From Lachnospiraceae bacterium (lineage in GTDB: Bacteria; Bacillota; Clostridia; Lachnospirales; Lachnospiraceae): a DNA stretch of 64,000 nucleotides. Numbering within the stretch: the first letter of the stretch is position 1; every line of letters starts with the position of its first letter. Made by a program: the position numbers and the translations under genes. Shown here in pieces: positions 51,619 through 60,612 of the stretch. Location: the NCBI GenBank assembly GCA_017546025.1, contig JAFYYS010000015.1:1-64000 (forward strand). Direction: 5' to 3'. The notes under the pieces were generated by a model, which saw only the letters and a program-made list of their open reading frames with translations, was not told the DNA's origin and made no database searches.

Positions 51619-53562
51619 TCAGGTGATATCCAGATTCGCGTACTTGGCTTCGTCAATGATGAACTGTCTTCTCGGGACAACGTTGCTGCCCATCAGAAGA
51701 CTGGTGACCTCGTCGGCCTCCACGGTGTCGCCGATGGAAACCTGCGCAATCACGCGCTGCGCGGGGTCAAGCGTTGTCTCCCAAAGTTGGTGGGCATCCA
51801 TTTCACCGAGACCCTTATAGCGCTGCAGGGAATGAATCTTACCCTTGCTTTCCTCGATCTCGCGGCGCTTTTTGTCGAGCTCGAAGTCGTTCATCAGATA
51901 CATGCTTTCCTTCTTCGCGCCCTTCTTGCCGGGAACCTCGTATTCAATCTTGTAAAGCGGCGGAAGACCGCGGTACACCTTGCCCTCCAAAATCAGCTCC
52001 GGCATGAAGCGGTAGAAAAATGTGAGGAGAAGCGTACTGATATGCGCGCCGTCGACATCGGCATCGGTCAGGATGATGATCTTGTCGTAACGGAGCTTGT
52101 TGATATCGAATTCCTCGCTGATGCCGCAGCCGAAGGCGGAGATCATCGAGCGGATTTCGTTGTTCTGCAAAATCTTTTCGAGCGTTGCTTTTTCAACGTT
52201 CAGAATCTTACCGCGGAGCGGAAGCACGGCCTGCGTCTTACGGTCGCGGGCGTTCTTTACGGTGCCGCCTGCGGAATCACCCTCGACGATGTAGATCTCG
52301 CACTCGGCGGGCTTCTTCGAGGAACATGCGGCAAGCTTGCTCTTGGTGTCGAAGTCGTTCAGCTGCTTCAAAACGGCGGAGCGTGCCTTGTCGCTTGCCT
52401 GACGGGCTTTGCAGGAACGCGCGGTGTTATCGAGAATCGCGCGGAGCACTTCGACATTCTTATCAAAGTATCTGGTCACCTCCGCGGCAAATACTTCGTC
52501 AACTGCCGTCTTCGCGTCGGTATTGCCGAGCTTCGTCTTCGTCTGGCCCTCAAACTGCGGGTCGGGATGCTTGATCGAAACGATGGCGACGAGTCCGTTC
52601 CGGACATCCTTGCCGTCGTAGTTTTCGTCCTTATCCTTAAGGTAACCGAGCTCTCTTGCGTAGGAGTTCAGCACACGGGTGAGCGCGGTCTTGAAACCGG
52701 TCACGAGCGTACCGCCGTCCACGACGTTGATGCGGTTACAGTATGCATTAATCTGTTCGGAATAATCGTTGATGTACTGCAGGGCAACCTCAACCTCAAT
52801 GTCGCCCTTGCTGCCCTCGATGTAAATCGGCTCGGCGTGAAGCGGCGTTGCCTCGCGGTTGATGTAGGAGATGAAGCTCTTGATGCCGTGCTCCTCATAG
52901 TAGACGCGCTCGTCGCCGGTCTTTTCGTCGCGGAAGCGGAGCGTCAGGCCCTTGTTGAGGAAGGCGATTTCCTTGAGCCTCTTGCAGATGGTCTCGGGGC
53001 TGAACTTGATTGTTTCGAAGATTTCGGGGTCGGGATAGAAGGTGACCTTCGTTCCGGTGTCGCTCTTCTTACACGTTCCGATGACCGGAAGCAGTCCGTT
53101 CTCAAGCTTCGTGACCGGATGCCCGCCCTTTTCATAGGAATCGAGATAAATGTTACCGTTCCTCTTGATTTCAACCATCATCTTCGAGGAGAGCGCATTC
53201 ACGACGGAAGCGCCTACACCGTGCAGACCGCCGGAAACTTTGTATACGGTATTGCCGAACTTGCCGCCCGCGTGAAGAATCGTATAAACGACACGCGCGG
53301 TCGGAATCTTCTTGGTCGGATGAATGTCAACCGGAACGCCGCGGCCGTTGTCGATGATCGTAATGCCGCCGTCCTTTTGTAAGATAATCTGAACCTCGTT
53401 GCAATATCCCGCCAGATGCTCGTCGATGCCGTTGTCGAGAATCTCCCAGATGAGGTGGTGAAGTCCCTTCGTACCGGTTGAACCGATATACATGCCGGGA
53501 CGTTTCCGAACCGCCTCAAGACCCTCCAGAACAACGATTTGACTGCCGTCGTATTCAGCCAT
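51619..53562 (-). CDS. Type IIA DNA topoisomerase subunit B (GyrB/ParE family)
   Basis: 647 residues from ATG 53562 behind GGAAGGT; upstream extension to 53766 crosses the promoter. GHKL ATPase domain: catalytic E-I-L-D-N region (about 40), G-R-G-V-P-V and G-G-L-H-G-V-G. The TOPRIM domain has V-E-G-D-S-A-G-G and D-A-D-V-D-G-A-H, and the C-terminus Y-K-G-L-G-E-M. It hydrolyses ATP to drive strand passage with the A subunit encoded next. The E-G-D-S-A-G-G-T variant and the degenerate GyrA box of its partner favour a topoisomerase IV-like pair, separate from the usual gyrB-gyrA near dnaA, which is outside the window. Confidence 0.92.
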   Translation of the reverse strand: MAEYDGSQIVVLEGLEAVRKRPGMYIGSTGTKGLHHLIWEILDNGIDEHLAGYCNEVQIILQKDGGITIIDNGRGVPVDIHPTKKIPTARVVYTILHAGGKFGNTVYKVSGGLHGVGASVVNALSSKMMVEIKRNGNIYLDSYEKGGHPVTKLENGLLPVIGTCKKSDTGTKVTFYPDPEIFETIKFSPETICKRLKEIAFLNKGLTLRFRDEKTGDERVYYEEHGIKSFISYINREATPLHAEPIYIEGSKGDIEVEVALQYINDYSEQINAYCNRINVVDGGTLVTGFKTALTRVLNSYARELGYLKDKDENYDGKDVRNGLVAIVSIKHPDPQFEGQTKTKLGNTDAKTAVDEVFAAEVTRYFDKNVEVLRAILDNTARSCKARQASDKARSAVLKQLNDFDTKSKLAACSSKKPAECEIYIVEGDSAGGTVKNARDRKTQAVLPLRGKILNVEKATLEKILQNNEIRSMISAFGCGISEEFDINKLRYDKIIILTDADVDGAHISTLLLTFFYRFMPELILEGKVYRGLPPLYKIEYEVPGKKGAKKESMYLMNDFELDKKRREIEESKGKIHSLQRYKGLGEMDAHQLWETTLDPAQRVIAQVSIGDTVEADEVTSLLMGSNVVPRRQFIIDEAKYANLDIT

Positions 53563-53620
53563 AACAGAACCTTCCTTACCAGAATTGTCAGACACTAGCG
53601 ATTGTGCCCATACCAATAAA

Positions 53621-53649
53621 AATATACCATATTTAGCAAGTGTTTGCAA
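53621..53649 (-). promoter_or_regulatory. Promoter of the topoisomerase operon
   Basis: TTGCAA (complement of 53644-53649) and TATATT (complement of 53621-53626) with a 17-base spacer on the minus strand, 59 bases before the subunit B start. Confidence 0.6.
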
Positions 53650-53808
53650 GCAAAAGATGGCAAAATCGAAAATTTGTTCGTATTTTCCAAAGCAAATGAC
53701 ATGAATCGTCCGAATATGGGAAAATATGCTCCATTTACGGAATTCGCTTTTCCGTTGTAAAATCAACTTAAGATGGGAGGAAAGGGGTTAATTTCTCTGA
53801 AAAATGTG

Positions 53809-53837
53809 TTGCAAACGGGGTGGCATCGTGTTATAAT
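53809..53837 (+). promoter_or_regulatory. Promoter of lysA
   Basis: TTGCAA (53809-53814) and TATAAT (53832-53837) with a 17-base spacer, 30 bases before the lysA start. Between it and the divergent topoisomerase promoter (53650-53808) I see AT-rich DNA with no further feature. Confidence 0.75.
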
Positions 53838-53867
53838 GACGAAGATTTTTGCAGAAAGGAGAGTAAC

Positions 53868-55133
53868 ATGAGCAAGAAACCGTTTGTAACCAAACAGCAG
53901 ATTGAAGAGATTGTAAAGACGTATCCTACGCCTTTCCATATCTATGACGAAGCTGCGATCAGACGCAATGCACGCGAACTTCAGGCTGCATTCGCCTGGA
54001 ATAAAGGTTATAAGGAGTTTTTTGCGGTTAAGGCTACTCCCAATCCGTATATTTTGAAAATCATGCGGGAAGAAGGCTGCGGTGCAGACTGCTCTTCCTA
54101 TACGGAACTCTGCCTTGCCGACGCGGCGGGAATGAAGGCAGGAGATATTATGTTCTCCTCCAACGAAACGCCCCGCGGAGAGTTTACCAAGGCACGTGAA
54201 TTGGGTGCATATATCAACCTTGACGATGTTACGCATATTCCTTTCCTGCAGGAGGAGTGCGGCATTCCGGAGACCGTTTGCATGCGGTACAACCCCGGCG
54301 GAATCTATGAGCTCGGAAACGGCATCATGGACAACCCCGGCGACGCCAAATACGGCTGCACGAAGGAGCAGCTGATCGCGGCTTTTGGCGAGTTGAAAGC
54401 TCTCGGAGTAAAGCATTTCGGTGTGCATTCGTTCCTCGTAAGCAATACGACGGCGGAGAACTATTATCCGACTCTGGCTCGGACTCTGTTCACGCTCACA
54501 GTGGAGCTTAACAAGGCTACCGGTGCGCATATCGCTTTTGTGAATCTTTCAGGCGGAATCGGCATCCCGTACCGTCCGGACCAGTCAGCCGTTGACATTG
54601 CGGCAGTCGGTCGCGGCGTGAAGGAAGCATTTGACGAGATTCTTGTGCCTGCAGGTATGGGTGATGTTGCCATCTATACCGAGCTGGGCCGTTATATGCT
54701 TGCGCCTTACGGCGGGCTTGTTGTCCGGGCGATTCATGAGAAGCACATTTACAAAGAGTACATCGGCGTGGACGCCTGCGCCGTCAACCTGATGCGGCCT
54801 GCAATGTACGGGGCGTATCATCACATCACGGTTTTGGGGAAGGAGAATGAGCCGTGTGATCACACTTATGATGTGGTAGGTTCCCTTTGCGAAAACAATG
54901 ATAAGTTTGCGATTGACCGCAAACTGCCGAAGATCGATATCGGCGATTACCTGTTCATACATGATACCGGTGCCCACGGCTTTGCCATGGGGTACAATTA
55001 CAACGGTAAACTGAAATCTGCGGAGCTCCTGCTACGGCCGGACGGTTCCGTGAAAATGATCCGAAGAGCGGAAACGCCGGGGGATTACTTCGCAACCTTT
55101 GATTTCAGCGACATTATGAAAGGTCATTTCTGA
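53868..55133 (+). CDS. lysA: Diaminopimelate decarboxylase
   Basis: Last step of lysine synthesis: decarboxylates meso-diaminopimelate. 421 residues from ATG 53868 behind AAAGGAGAG. Fold-type III PLP enzyme with the PLP lysine in F-F-A-V-K-A-T-P-N (about 55), the G-G-I-G-I-P phosphate loop (about 240) and the second-subunit cysteine in S-L-C-E-N-N-D (about 344). It carries its own promoter and terminator. The D-C-S-S-Y-T-E-L block and overall length fit the LysA family, although related carboxynorspermidine-type decarboxylases cannot be fully excluded by eye. Confidence 0.9.
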   Translation: MSKKPFVTKQQIEEIVKTYPTPFHIYDEAAIRRNARELQAAFAWNKGYKEFFAVKATPNPYILKIMREEGCGADCSSYTELCLADAAGMKAGDIMFSSNETPRGEFTKARELGAYINLDDVTHIPFLQEECGIPETVCMRYNPGGIYELGNGIMDNPGDAKYGCTKEQLIAAFGELKALGVKHFGVHSFLVSNTTAENYYPTLARTLFTLTVELNKATGAHIAFVNLSGGIGIPYRPDQSAVDIAAVGRGVKEAFDEILVPAGMGDVAIYTELGRYMLAPYGGLVVRAIHEKHIYKEYIGVDACAVNLMRPAMYGAYHHITVLGKENEPCDHTYDVVGSLCENNDKFAIDRKLPKIDIGDYLFIHDTGAHGFAMGYNYNGKLKSAELLLRPDGSVKMIRRAETPGDYFATFDFSDIMKGHF

Positions 55134-55175
55134 TTCGGTTTCGGCAAATGTGACGAAACCAACGTGAAATGGATC

Positions 55176-55206
55176 GGGCACGACGGTTTCCGTTGTGCCC
55201 TTTTTT
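55176..55206 (+). terminator. Terminator of lysA
   Basis: GGGCACGACGG pairs with CCGTTGTGCCC (one G-T pair) over a TTT loop, followed by six T residues. Confidence 0.9.
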
Positions 55207-55296
55207 ATTGCTTTCAAAAAGGGAAGCAGGCCATCAGGTCTGCGAAGGGAAATCAAGCTTTAAAGGCTGCCTTACGGCAGAGAAATGAGGATAACA

Positions 55297-57687
55297 ATGA
55301 GTAACAAAAAACGGGAGATTTCGGATAAGACGAACAAGAATTCCGGAAAGCTTCCGCAGGAAATCGAAGCGGAACTGAGAAGCCGCGGCATCACGGAAGC
55401 AGATATCCATGTATGTGTCCGCACGGACATGGACCTGAACTGTGATTTCACGCCCGGCTGGCTGATTCTTTTAAAGAATAAGCATCTGATTTCGGCAACG
55501 GCCGATCCGCTTTCCGGAGAAATACACTTTTTTAAGGGAATGGAGACCCGTGCAACGAGAACGGTTTCGAAGGACCGGAAGTGGAACTTCACCGAATTCG
55601 ATGTCTCCGATTTGAAAAATGCATACGTGGAGCGTTCCGTCAGCGGCGGATTCCTGATCCTTGTGCATAAGGACAAAGAGGACCCCGAGGCGGAAGGTCT
55701 TGCAGAAACTGCGGCAGCGGTTTCGAACCACTGCATGTCGAGTGCCACGAAGATCGAGCGCCTTTGCGAGAAGCTTGCTGAGGACAAGGAAATCGACGAG
55801 GAGTCGATTGAGGACGACGAAGAAGAGGAATTCTGCCCGGTTTGCGGCATGATGTATCCGGACGCCGACCGTAAGGTCTGCCCGAAGTGCATGAACAAGA
55901 AGTCCATTTTCCGCCGCACCATCGGCTACCTGAAGCCTTACAAATGGCGGATTGCCGTCATGTTCTGCTGCTATCTGATCACTGCGGGTTTGAACATCGT
56001 ATGGCCTTATCTGAACGGCGTTGTTCTGTACAAGAAGGTGCTCGAGAAGAACGACAGGTTCCTTGCCTTTCTTTCGATTGAAGGCAACCGCTTTGCGGTA
56101 ATCCTTCTGCTTCTGGTGCTGACGATGGTCATGACCAAGCTGACCATGCAGCTTGTCGGCATCATCCAGGGACGCATGACCGCAAAGATTGTTCCGAGAG
56201 TCGTAAGAACAATGCGAAACGACGTGTTCGGCGCAATGGGAAAGCTCTCGATCAACTTTTTCACAAGCAAGCAGACCGGTTCTCTGATGACCCGTGTCAT
56301 GTCCGACTCGGACGAGGTTTCCGGGTTCTTCATCGACGGACTGCCGTACTTTCTGATTAACGTTTTCTCCATCATCGCGATGGCAGTTGTCATGTTCAAA
56401 CTGAGCTGGCCGCTTGCCATTGTCGCTTTGATGTTCATGCCGGCGGCGTTCATCGTCAGCTGGAAGATGCTCCCGAGACTGTGGCACCGTTACGGCCGCA
56501 GACACCGCGCAACGAGATCGCTGAACTCGAAGGTTCACGATAACTTAAGCGGCGCGCGTGTCGTAAAGGCTTTCGGTCAGGAAGGCAGCGAAGTAAAGCG
56601 TTTTGACAAGAGTAACGAAAAGGTCAGAAGCGCCGACCTCGCGGTTATGAACTACGACAACAAATTCTCCGCGCTTTATTCGGCAGCCGAGAACCTCGCA
56701 TCGCTGATGGTTTACATCGTCGGCGCATACCTGATTCTCATCCAGAAGCGGTTCGACTATGCGGTGCTCATCACATTTGCCGGATATGTCGGCCAGCTGA
56801 CCGGTCCGATGGACTTCATGTCCTTCTTCTTCCGCTGGTTCACGAACTGCATGAACAGCGCGCAGCGTATGTTTGAAATCATCGATGCCGTTCCCGAGAT
56901 TCAGGAAAAGGAGAACGCTGTTTCTCCCGAAACCATCGAAGGCACGATTGAGATGAAGGATGTCACGTTCGGCTACGAGAAGAACAAGCCGGTACTGAAA
57001 CATATCAACATGAAGGTCGAGGGCGGTCACATGCTCGGCATCGTCGGACGTTCCGGCGCGGGCAAGACGACCATCGTCAACCTGATTTCGAGACTTTATG
57101 ACCCGCAGGAGGGTACGGTCAGCCTGGACGGCATCGACCTGAAGGACCTTTCCTTCAAATCCCTTCGCGGAAACGTGGCAATGGTATCGCAGGAGACCTA
57201 CATGTTCATGGGAACCGTTGCCGAGAACATTGCCTATGCGAAGAAGGACGCAAGCCGTGCGGAAATCATCCGTGCAGCCGTGCTTGCGAGTGCGCATGAC
57301 TTCATCTGCCGCATGCCGGACGGATACGACACAATCATCGGGTCGTCGGGCCGTGAGCTTTCGGGCGGTGAAAGACAGCGTATTTCGATTGCGCGTGCCA
57401 TCCTTGCAAATCCGAAGATTCTGATTCTTGACGAGGCAACCGCAGCCGTGGATACCGAAACCGAGCAGGCGATTCAGCAGTCCATCAACATGCTGATCAA
57501 GGGACGTACGACGATTTCAATCGCCCACCGTCTGTCGACGCTTCGTGACGCGGATACGCTGATTGTCATTGACGAAGGTAAGATTGTCGAGGAAGGAACG
57601 CACGAAGAGCTTCTCGCGAAGAAGGGCGTTTATTACAAGCTGAAGGAACTCCAGACCAAGGCGCTTGCGCTGAAGGGAATCGAGTAA
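55297..57687 (+). CDS. ABC half-transporter with N-terminal extension and zinc ribbon
   Basis: 796 residues from ATG 55297 (GAGGA site); ATG 55285 is an alternative start. Residues 1-175 are an unidentified soluble domain of alternating strands with an acidic linker, followed by a zinc ribbon C-P-V-C...C-P-K-C (about 185-206). Six membrane helices follow (about 220-520), then the nucleotide-binding domain: Walker A G-R-S-G-A-G-K-T-T (about 590), signature L-S-G-G-E-R-Q-R and Walker B I-L-I-L-D-E-A-T. It should pair with the half-transporter at 58376. An exporter fold is certain; the cargo is unknown. Confidence 0.88.
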   Translation: MSNKKREISDKTNKNSGKLPQEIEAELRSRGITEADIHVCVRTDMDLNCDFTPGWLILLKNKHLISATADPLSGEIHFFKGMETRATRTVSKDRKWNFTEFDVSDLKNAYVERSVSGGFLILVHKDKEDPEAEGLAETAAAVSNHCMSSATKIERLCEKLAEDKEIDEESIEDDEEEEFCPVCGMMYPDADRKVCPKCMNKKSIFRRTIGYLKPYKWRIAVMFCCYLITAGLNIVWPYLNGVVLYKKVLEKNDRFLAFLSIEGNRFAVILLLLVLTMVMTKLTMQLVGIIQGRMTAKIVPRVVRTMRNDVFGAMGKLSINFFTSKQTGSLMTRVMSDSDEVSGFFIDGLPYFLINVFSIIAMAVVMFKLSWPLAIVALMFMPAAFIVSWKMLPRLWHRYGRRHRATRSLNSKVHDNLSGARVVKAFGQEGSEVKRFDKSNEKVRSADLAVMNYDNKFSALYSAAENLASLMVYIVGAYLILIQKRFDYAVLITFAGYVGQLTGPMDFMSFFFRWFTNCMNSAQRMFEIIDAVPEIQEKENAVSPETIEGTIEMKDVTFGYEKNKPVLKHINMKVEGGHMLGIVGRSGAGKTTIVNLISRLYDPQEGTVSLDGIDLKDLSFKSLRGNVAMVSQETYMFMGTVAENIAYAKKDASRAEIIRAAVLASAHDFICRMPDGYDTIIGSSGRELSGGERQRISIARAILANPKILILDEATAAVDTETEQAIQQSINMLIKGRTTISIAHRLSTLRDADTLIVIDEGKIVEEGTHEELLAKKGVYYKLKELQTKALALKGIE

Positions 57688-57735
57688 TCAAAAGCTGATT
57701 AAAGCGGTGCTTCGGCACCGGGACAGGAGAACAAA

Positions 57736-58326
57736 ATGGGTTTTAAGAATTTTGAAGGAGCCGATGAAGAGTTCAATCTCGAGCAGATGGAAGCCGAGAC
57801 CGACGCCATGCTTCGTCTTCGCTATCTGAATGCGGAAAATGCGACGTTTGCCCGCACGCCCGGCGGCTTTGTCTCTTTGGACATCGTCGGGGAGGCGGAT
57901 GCCGTGTCGCCGGAGCATTACGACCGCGTGCGCGTCGTGAGAAGCTTCCCGTTCACCGCTCCGAATACATACATTTCCATCCGCACGACGGAGGAGAAGA
58001 GCAAGGAAATCGGCATCATCAAGGACATCACGAAGGATGTTTCGAAGGAGACGAGAAAGATGCTCGAGGAGCAGATGAATCTCCGCTATTTCACGCCGGT
58101 TATCACGAAAATCAACGACATTAAGGAAGAGTACGGTCACGCTTACTGGGACGTTGTGACGACCGAGGGACCGTGCAAATTTGTCATCTACATGAATTCG
58201 AGCTCGGTTGTAAGCCTGAGCGACGTCAGACTGATGATTTCCGACCTCGACGGCAACCGCTTCGAGATTCCGGATTACACAAAGCTGACTGCGGGAGAAC
58301 TGAAAAAGCTCGACCTGTTCCTGTAA
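57736..58326 (+). CDS. DUF1854 family protein
   Basis: 196 residues, soluble, no signal peptide. The chain matches the uncharacterised DUF1854 pattern: L-R-Y-L-N near the start, then V-R-S-F-P-F, a G-I-I-K-D-I block and the L-R-Y-F-T-P-V-I-T-K-I block near 115-125. DUF1854 is known mostly as the C-terminal part of ABC transporters, including ones found beside cyanophycin genes, and is thought to bind ligand or regulate. Here it stands as a separate gene exactly between two half-transporters, 48 and 49 bases from them, which supports a subunit role in that transporter. Confidence 0.85.
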   Translation: MGFKNFEGADEEFNLEQMEAETDAMLRLRYLNAENATFARTPGGFVSLDIVGEADAVSPEHYDRVRVVRSFPFTAPNTYISIRTTEEKSKEIGIIKDITKDVSKETRKMLEEQMNLRYFTPVITKINDIKEEYGHAYWDVVTTEGPCKFVIYMNSSSVVSLSDVRLMISDLDGNRFEIPDYTKLTAGELKKLDLFL

Positions 58327-58375
58327 TGATGACAAAGGCATGACGGGGTCATGCCGAACCGGAAAGGAAGAAACC

Positions 58376-60595
58376 ATGAACTTAAATTTTGAACTGCCGG
58401 CGGCGCAAAGAAGCGCCTTTAAGCCGGCGGACGGAGAGGAAATCCGGTACTGTTCGCCCTGCGACATCGGGACTGACGGAAAGCTTACGCACGACCGCTA
58501 CCTTGTCGTGACCGACACGAGACTGCTCGTGATTTCGGGAACGACGGTGGAGACGGAGCTGCAGCTTTCCGACATCACGTACCTCAAGTGCGATCCGCTT
58601 GTGAACAACGGACTGCTTGTTGCGAAGACCGTGCAGAATCCCGAGGAGCACATCCTTGCGAGATTCACGATGAAGCACGTGAGCCGCGTCGCATTTGTCG
58701 CAAAGGGTGCGCTGCTCCTTCGGGACGGCATCAAAAAGCAGGTAATCAGCCGGGAATACGACAAGACCTGTCCAATCTGCGGACGGGCGCTTCGCGGCAC
58801 GAGAGAGTGCCCGAAATGCAGTCACAAGCCTTCCGTCCTTTGGAAGTTTTTCAAGCTCTGCGGAGCTTATAAGCTGTGGCTTTTCATCATCGCCCTTTTG
58901 ATGGTCGGTGTTGCCGCAGTGCAGCTTCTGGTACCGAAGATTCAGCAGGTTTTCATTGACGATTACCTGAAGCCGGGCCGCGGCGGATGGGCGGAAATCG
59001 GTGTCTACGCCGTCATCATGATCGGTGTCACGGCCGTCACGATTCTGCTGCACGTGCTTCGTTACTGGATGTGTATTTCGATGGGAACGAAGATGAGCAT
59101 GGACCTTCGTGCCATGCTCTATAAAAAGATTCAGATGCTGTCGCTTTCGTTCATTCAGGACCGCCGTCCGGGCGAGCTGATGAACCGTATTGTGGACGAT
59201 ACGAGACAGGTCAGAAGATTCATGGAGGAAGCGTTCGCCGGAATGTTCTCCTGCCTGATTTCGATGGTTTCCGTTGTCATTGTCATGATGACGATGGACT
59301 GGAAGCTGACGCTGATGTCGGTCATCTTCGTGCCGATTGCCCTGGGCATTTCGGTATCGTTCTGGAGAAACATTCACAGACGGTTCCATATGCAGTGGCA
59401 CCGCTTCGACAAGACGAACAGCGGCCTGCAGGACATCCTGTCGGGCATGCGTGTCGTGAAGTCGTTCGGCACCGAGGAGCAGGAGACCGAGAACTTCAAA
59501 AAGCTCACCGGCGAGTTCGCCAAGATTCAGGAGCGTAACGAGGTTTTCTGGGCTTCGCTGTTCCCGCTGATTTCGTTCGTCATGGGTCTCGGCGTATACG
59601 TTGTCACCTATTTCGGCGGTCTCGGCGTACTGGAGGACCGCTTCACGGTCGGCCAGCTCCAGCAGTTCATCAACTACACCTGGATGCTGTACGGACCGCT
59701 CGGCTGGATGACCTTCCTGCCGCGTATGATTACGCAGCTGATGACAAGCCTTGAGCGTATTTACGACGTCATGGACGAGGAGCCTTTAATCAGGGATCGG
59801 GAAAATGCCAAGGATATCGACCTGAAGGGCGAAGTGGAATTCAAGGACGTTACATTCGGTTACCGTTCTTACGAGCCGGTGCTTGAGAAGATCAACCTGA
59901 AGGTGAAGCCGGGCGAGATGATCGGTCTGGTCGGCGCGTCCGGTACCGGAAAGAGCACGCTCATCAACCTGATCATGCGACTTTACGAGGTGGACGACGG
60001 ACACCTTCTGATTGACGGAACGGACATCAACGATCTGCAGATTGAAAAATACCACTCGCAGATCGGCGTGGTTCTGCAGGAGAACTTCCTCTTTGCAGGC
60101 ACCATTTACAACAACCTGAAATTTGCCAAGCCCGATGCGACCGAGGAGGAGATCATCATGGCGGCCAAGATGGCCAATGCGCATGATTTCATCGTGAAGA
60201 CGCCGGACGGCTACAACACATACGTCGGCGAGCACGGCTACAGCCTTTCGGGCGGCGAGCGCCAACGTCTGGCAATCGCAAGAGCCATTCTCAACAAGCC
60301 GAGGCTTCTCATTCTCGATGAGGCGACTTCCGCCCTCGATACCGAGAGCGAGTACCTGATTCAGAAGGCGCTTGAGCGGCTTACGGCAAATTGCACCACA
60401 TTTGCCATCGCACACCGTCTTTCGACGCTGAAGGATGCAGACCGTCTTGTTGTCATTGACGGACACCGCATTGCCGAGGTCGGAACGCACAATGAGCTGA
60501 TGGAGCAAAAAGGAATTTACTACAAACTGGTTACCGCACAGCTGCAGATGCAGGCATTAAAGCCCGAAGCAGCCGGGGAGCAGGCGGCCGGTTAA
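58376..60595 (+). CDS. ABC half-transporter with N-terminal extension and zinc ribbon (second subunit)
   Basis: 739 residues from ATG 58376 behind AAAGGAAG; the longer frame to 58340 lacks a site. Like its partner it begins with a soluble domain (1-130, similar to PH-like membrane-protein regulators in its strand pattern) and a zinc ribbon C-P-I-C...C-P-K-C (about 135-150). Six membrane helices (about 165-460) and an ATPase domain with G-A-S-G-T-G-K-S-T (about 522), L-S-G-G-E-R-Q-R and L-L-I-L-D-E-A-T-S follow. The paired extensions on both subunits are not usual in exporters. mutY starts 17 bases downstream. Confidence 0.88.
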   Translation: MNLNFELPAAQRSAFKPADGEEIRYCSPCDIGTDGKLTHDRYLVVTDTRLLVISGTTVETELQLSDITYLKCDPLVNNGLLVAKTVQNPEEHILARFTMKHVSRVAFVAKGALLLRDGIKKQVISREYDKTCPICGRALRGTRECPKCSHKPSVLWKFFKLCGAYKLWLFIIALLMVGVAAVQLLVPKIQQVFIDDYLKPGRGGWAEIGVYAVIMIGVTAVTILLHVLRYWMCISMGTKMSMDLRAMLYKKIQMLSLSFIQDRRPGELMNRIVDDTRQVRRFMEEAFAGMFSCLISMVSVVIVMMTMDWKLTLMSVIFVPIALGISVSFWRNIHRRFHMQWHRFDKTNSGLQDILSGMRVVKSFGTEEQETENFKKLTGEFAKIQERNEVFWASLFPLISFVMGLGVYVVTYFGGLGVLEDRFTVGQLQQFINYTWMLYGPLGWMTFLPRMITQLMTSLERIYDVMDEEPLIRDRENAKDIDLKGEVEFKDVTFGYRSYEPVLEKINLKVKPGEMIGLVGASGTGKSTLINLIMRLYEVDDGHLLIDGTDINDLQIEKYHSQIGVVLQENFLFAGTIYNNLKFAKPDATEEEIIMAAKMANAHDFIVKTPDGYNTYVGEHGYSLSGGERQRLAIARAILNKPRLLILDEATSALDTESEYLIQKALERLTANCTTFAIAHRLSTLKDADRLVVIDGHRIAEVGTHNELMEQKGIYYKLVTAQLQMQALKPEAAGEQAAG

Positions 60596-60612
60596 ACAGA
60601 AAGGAGCGGACC

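Noticed and set aside
51787..53382. A 531-codon plus-strand frame opposite the topoisomerase B gene
   Set aside because: Antisense shadow of a well-defined gene, with low-complexity valine/leucine composition and no start signal.
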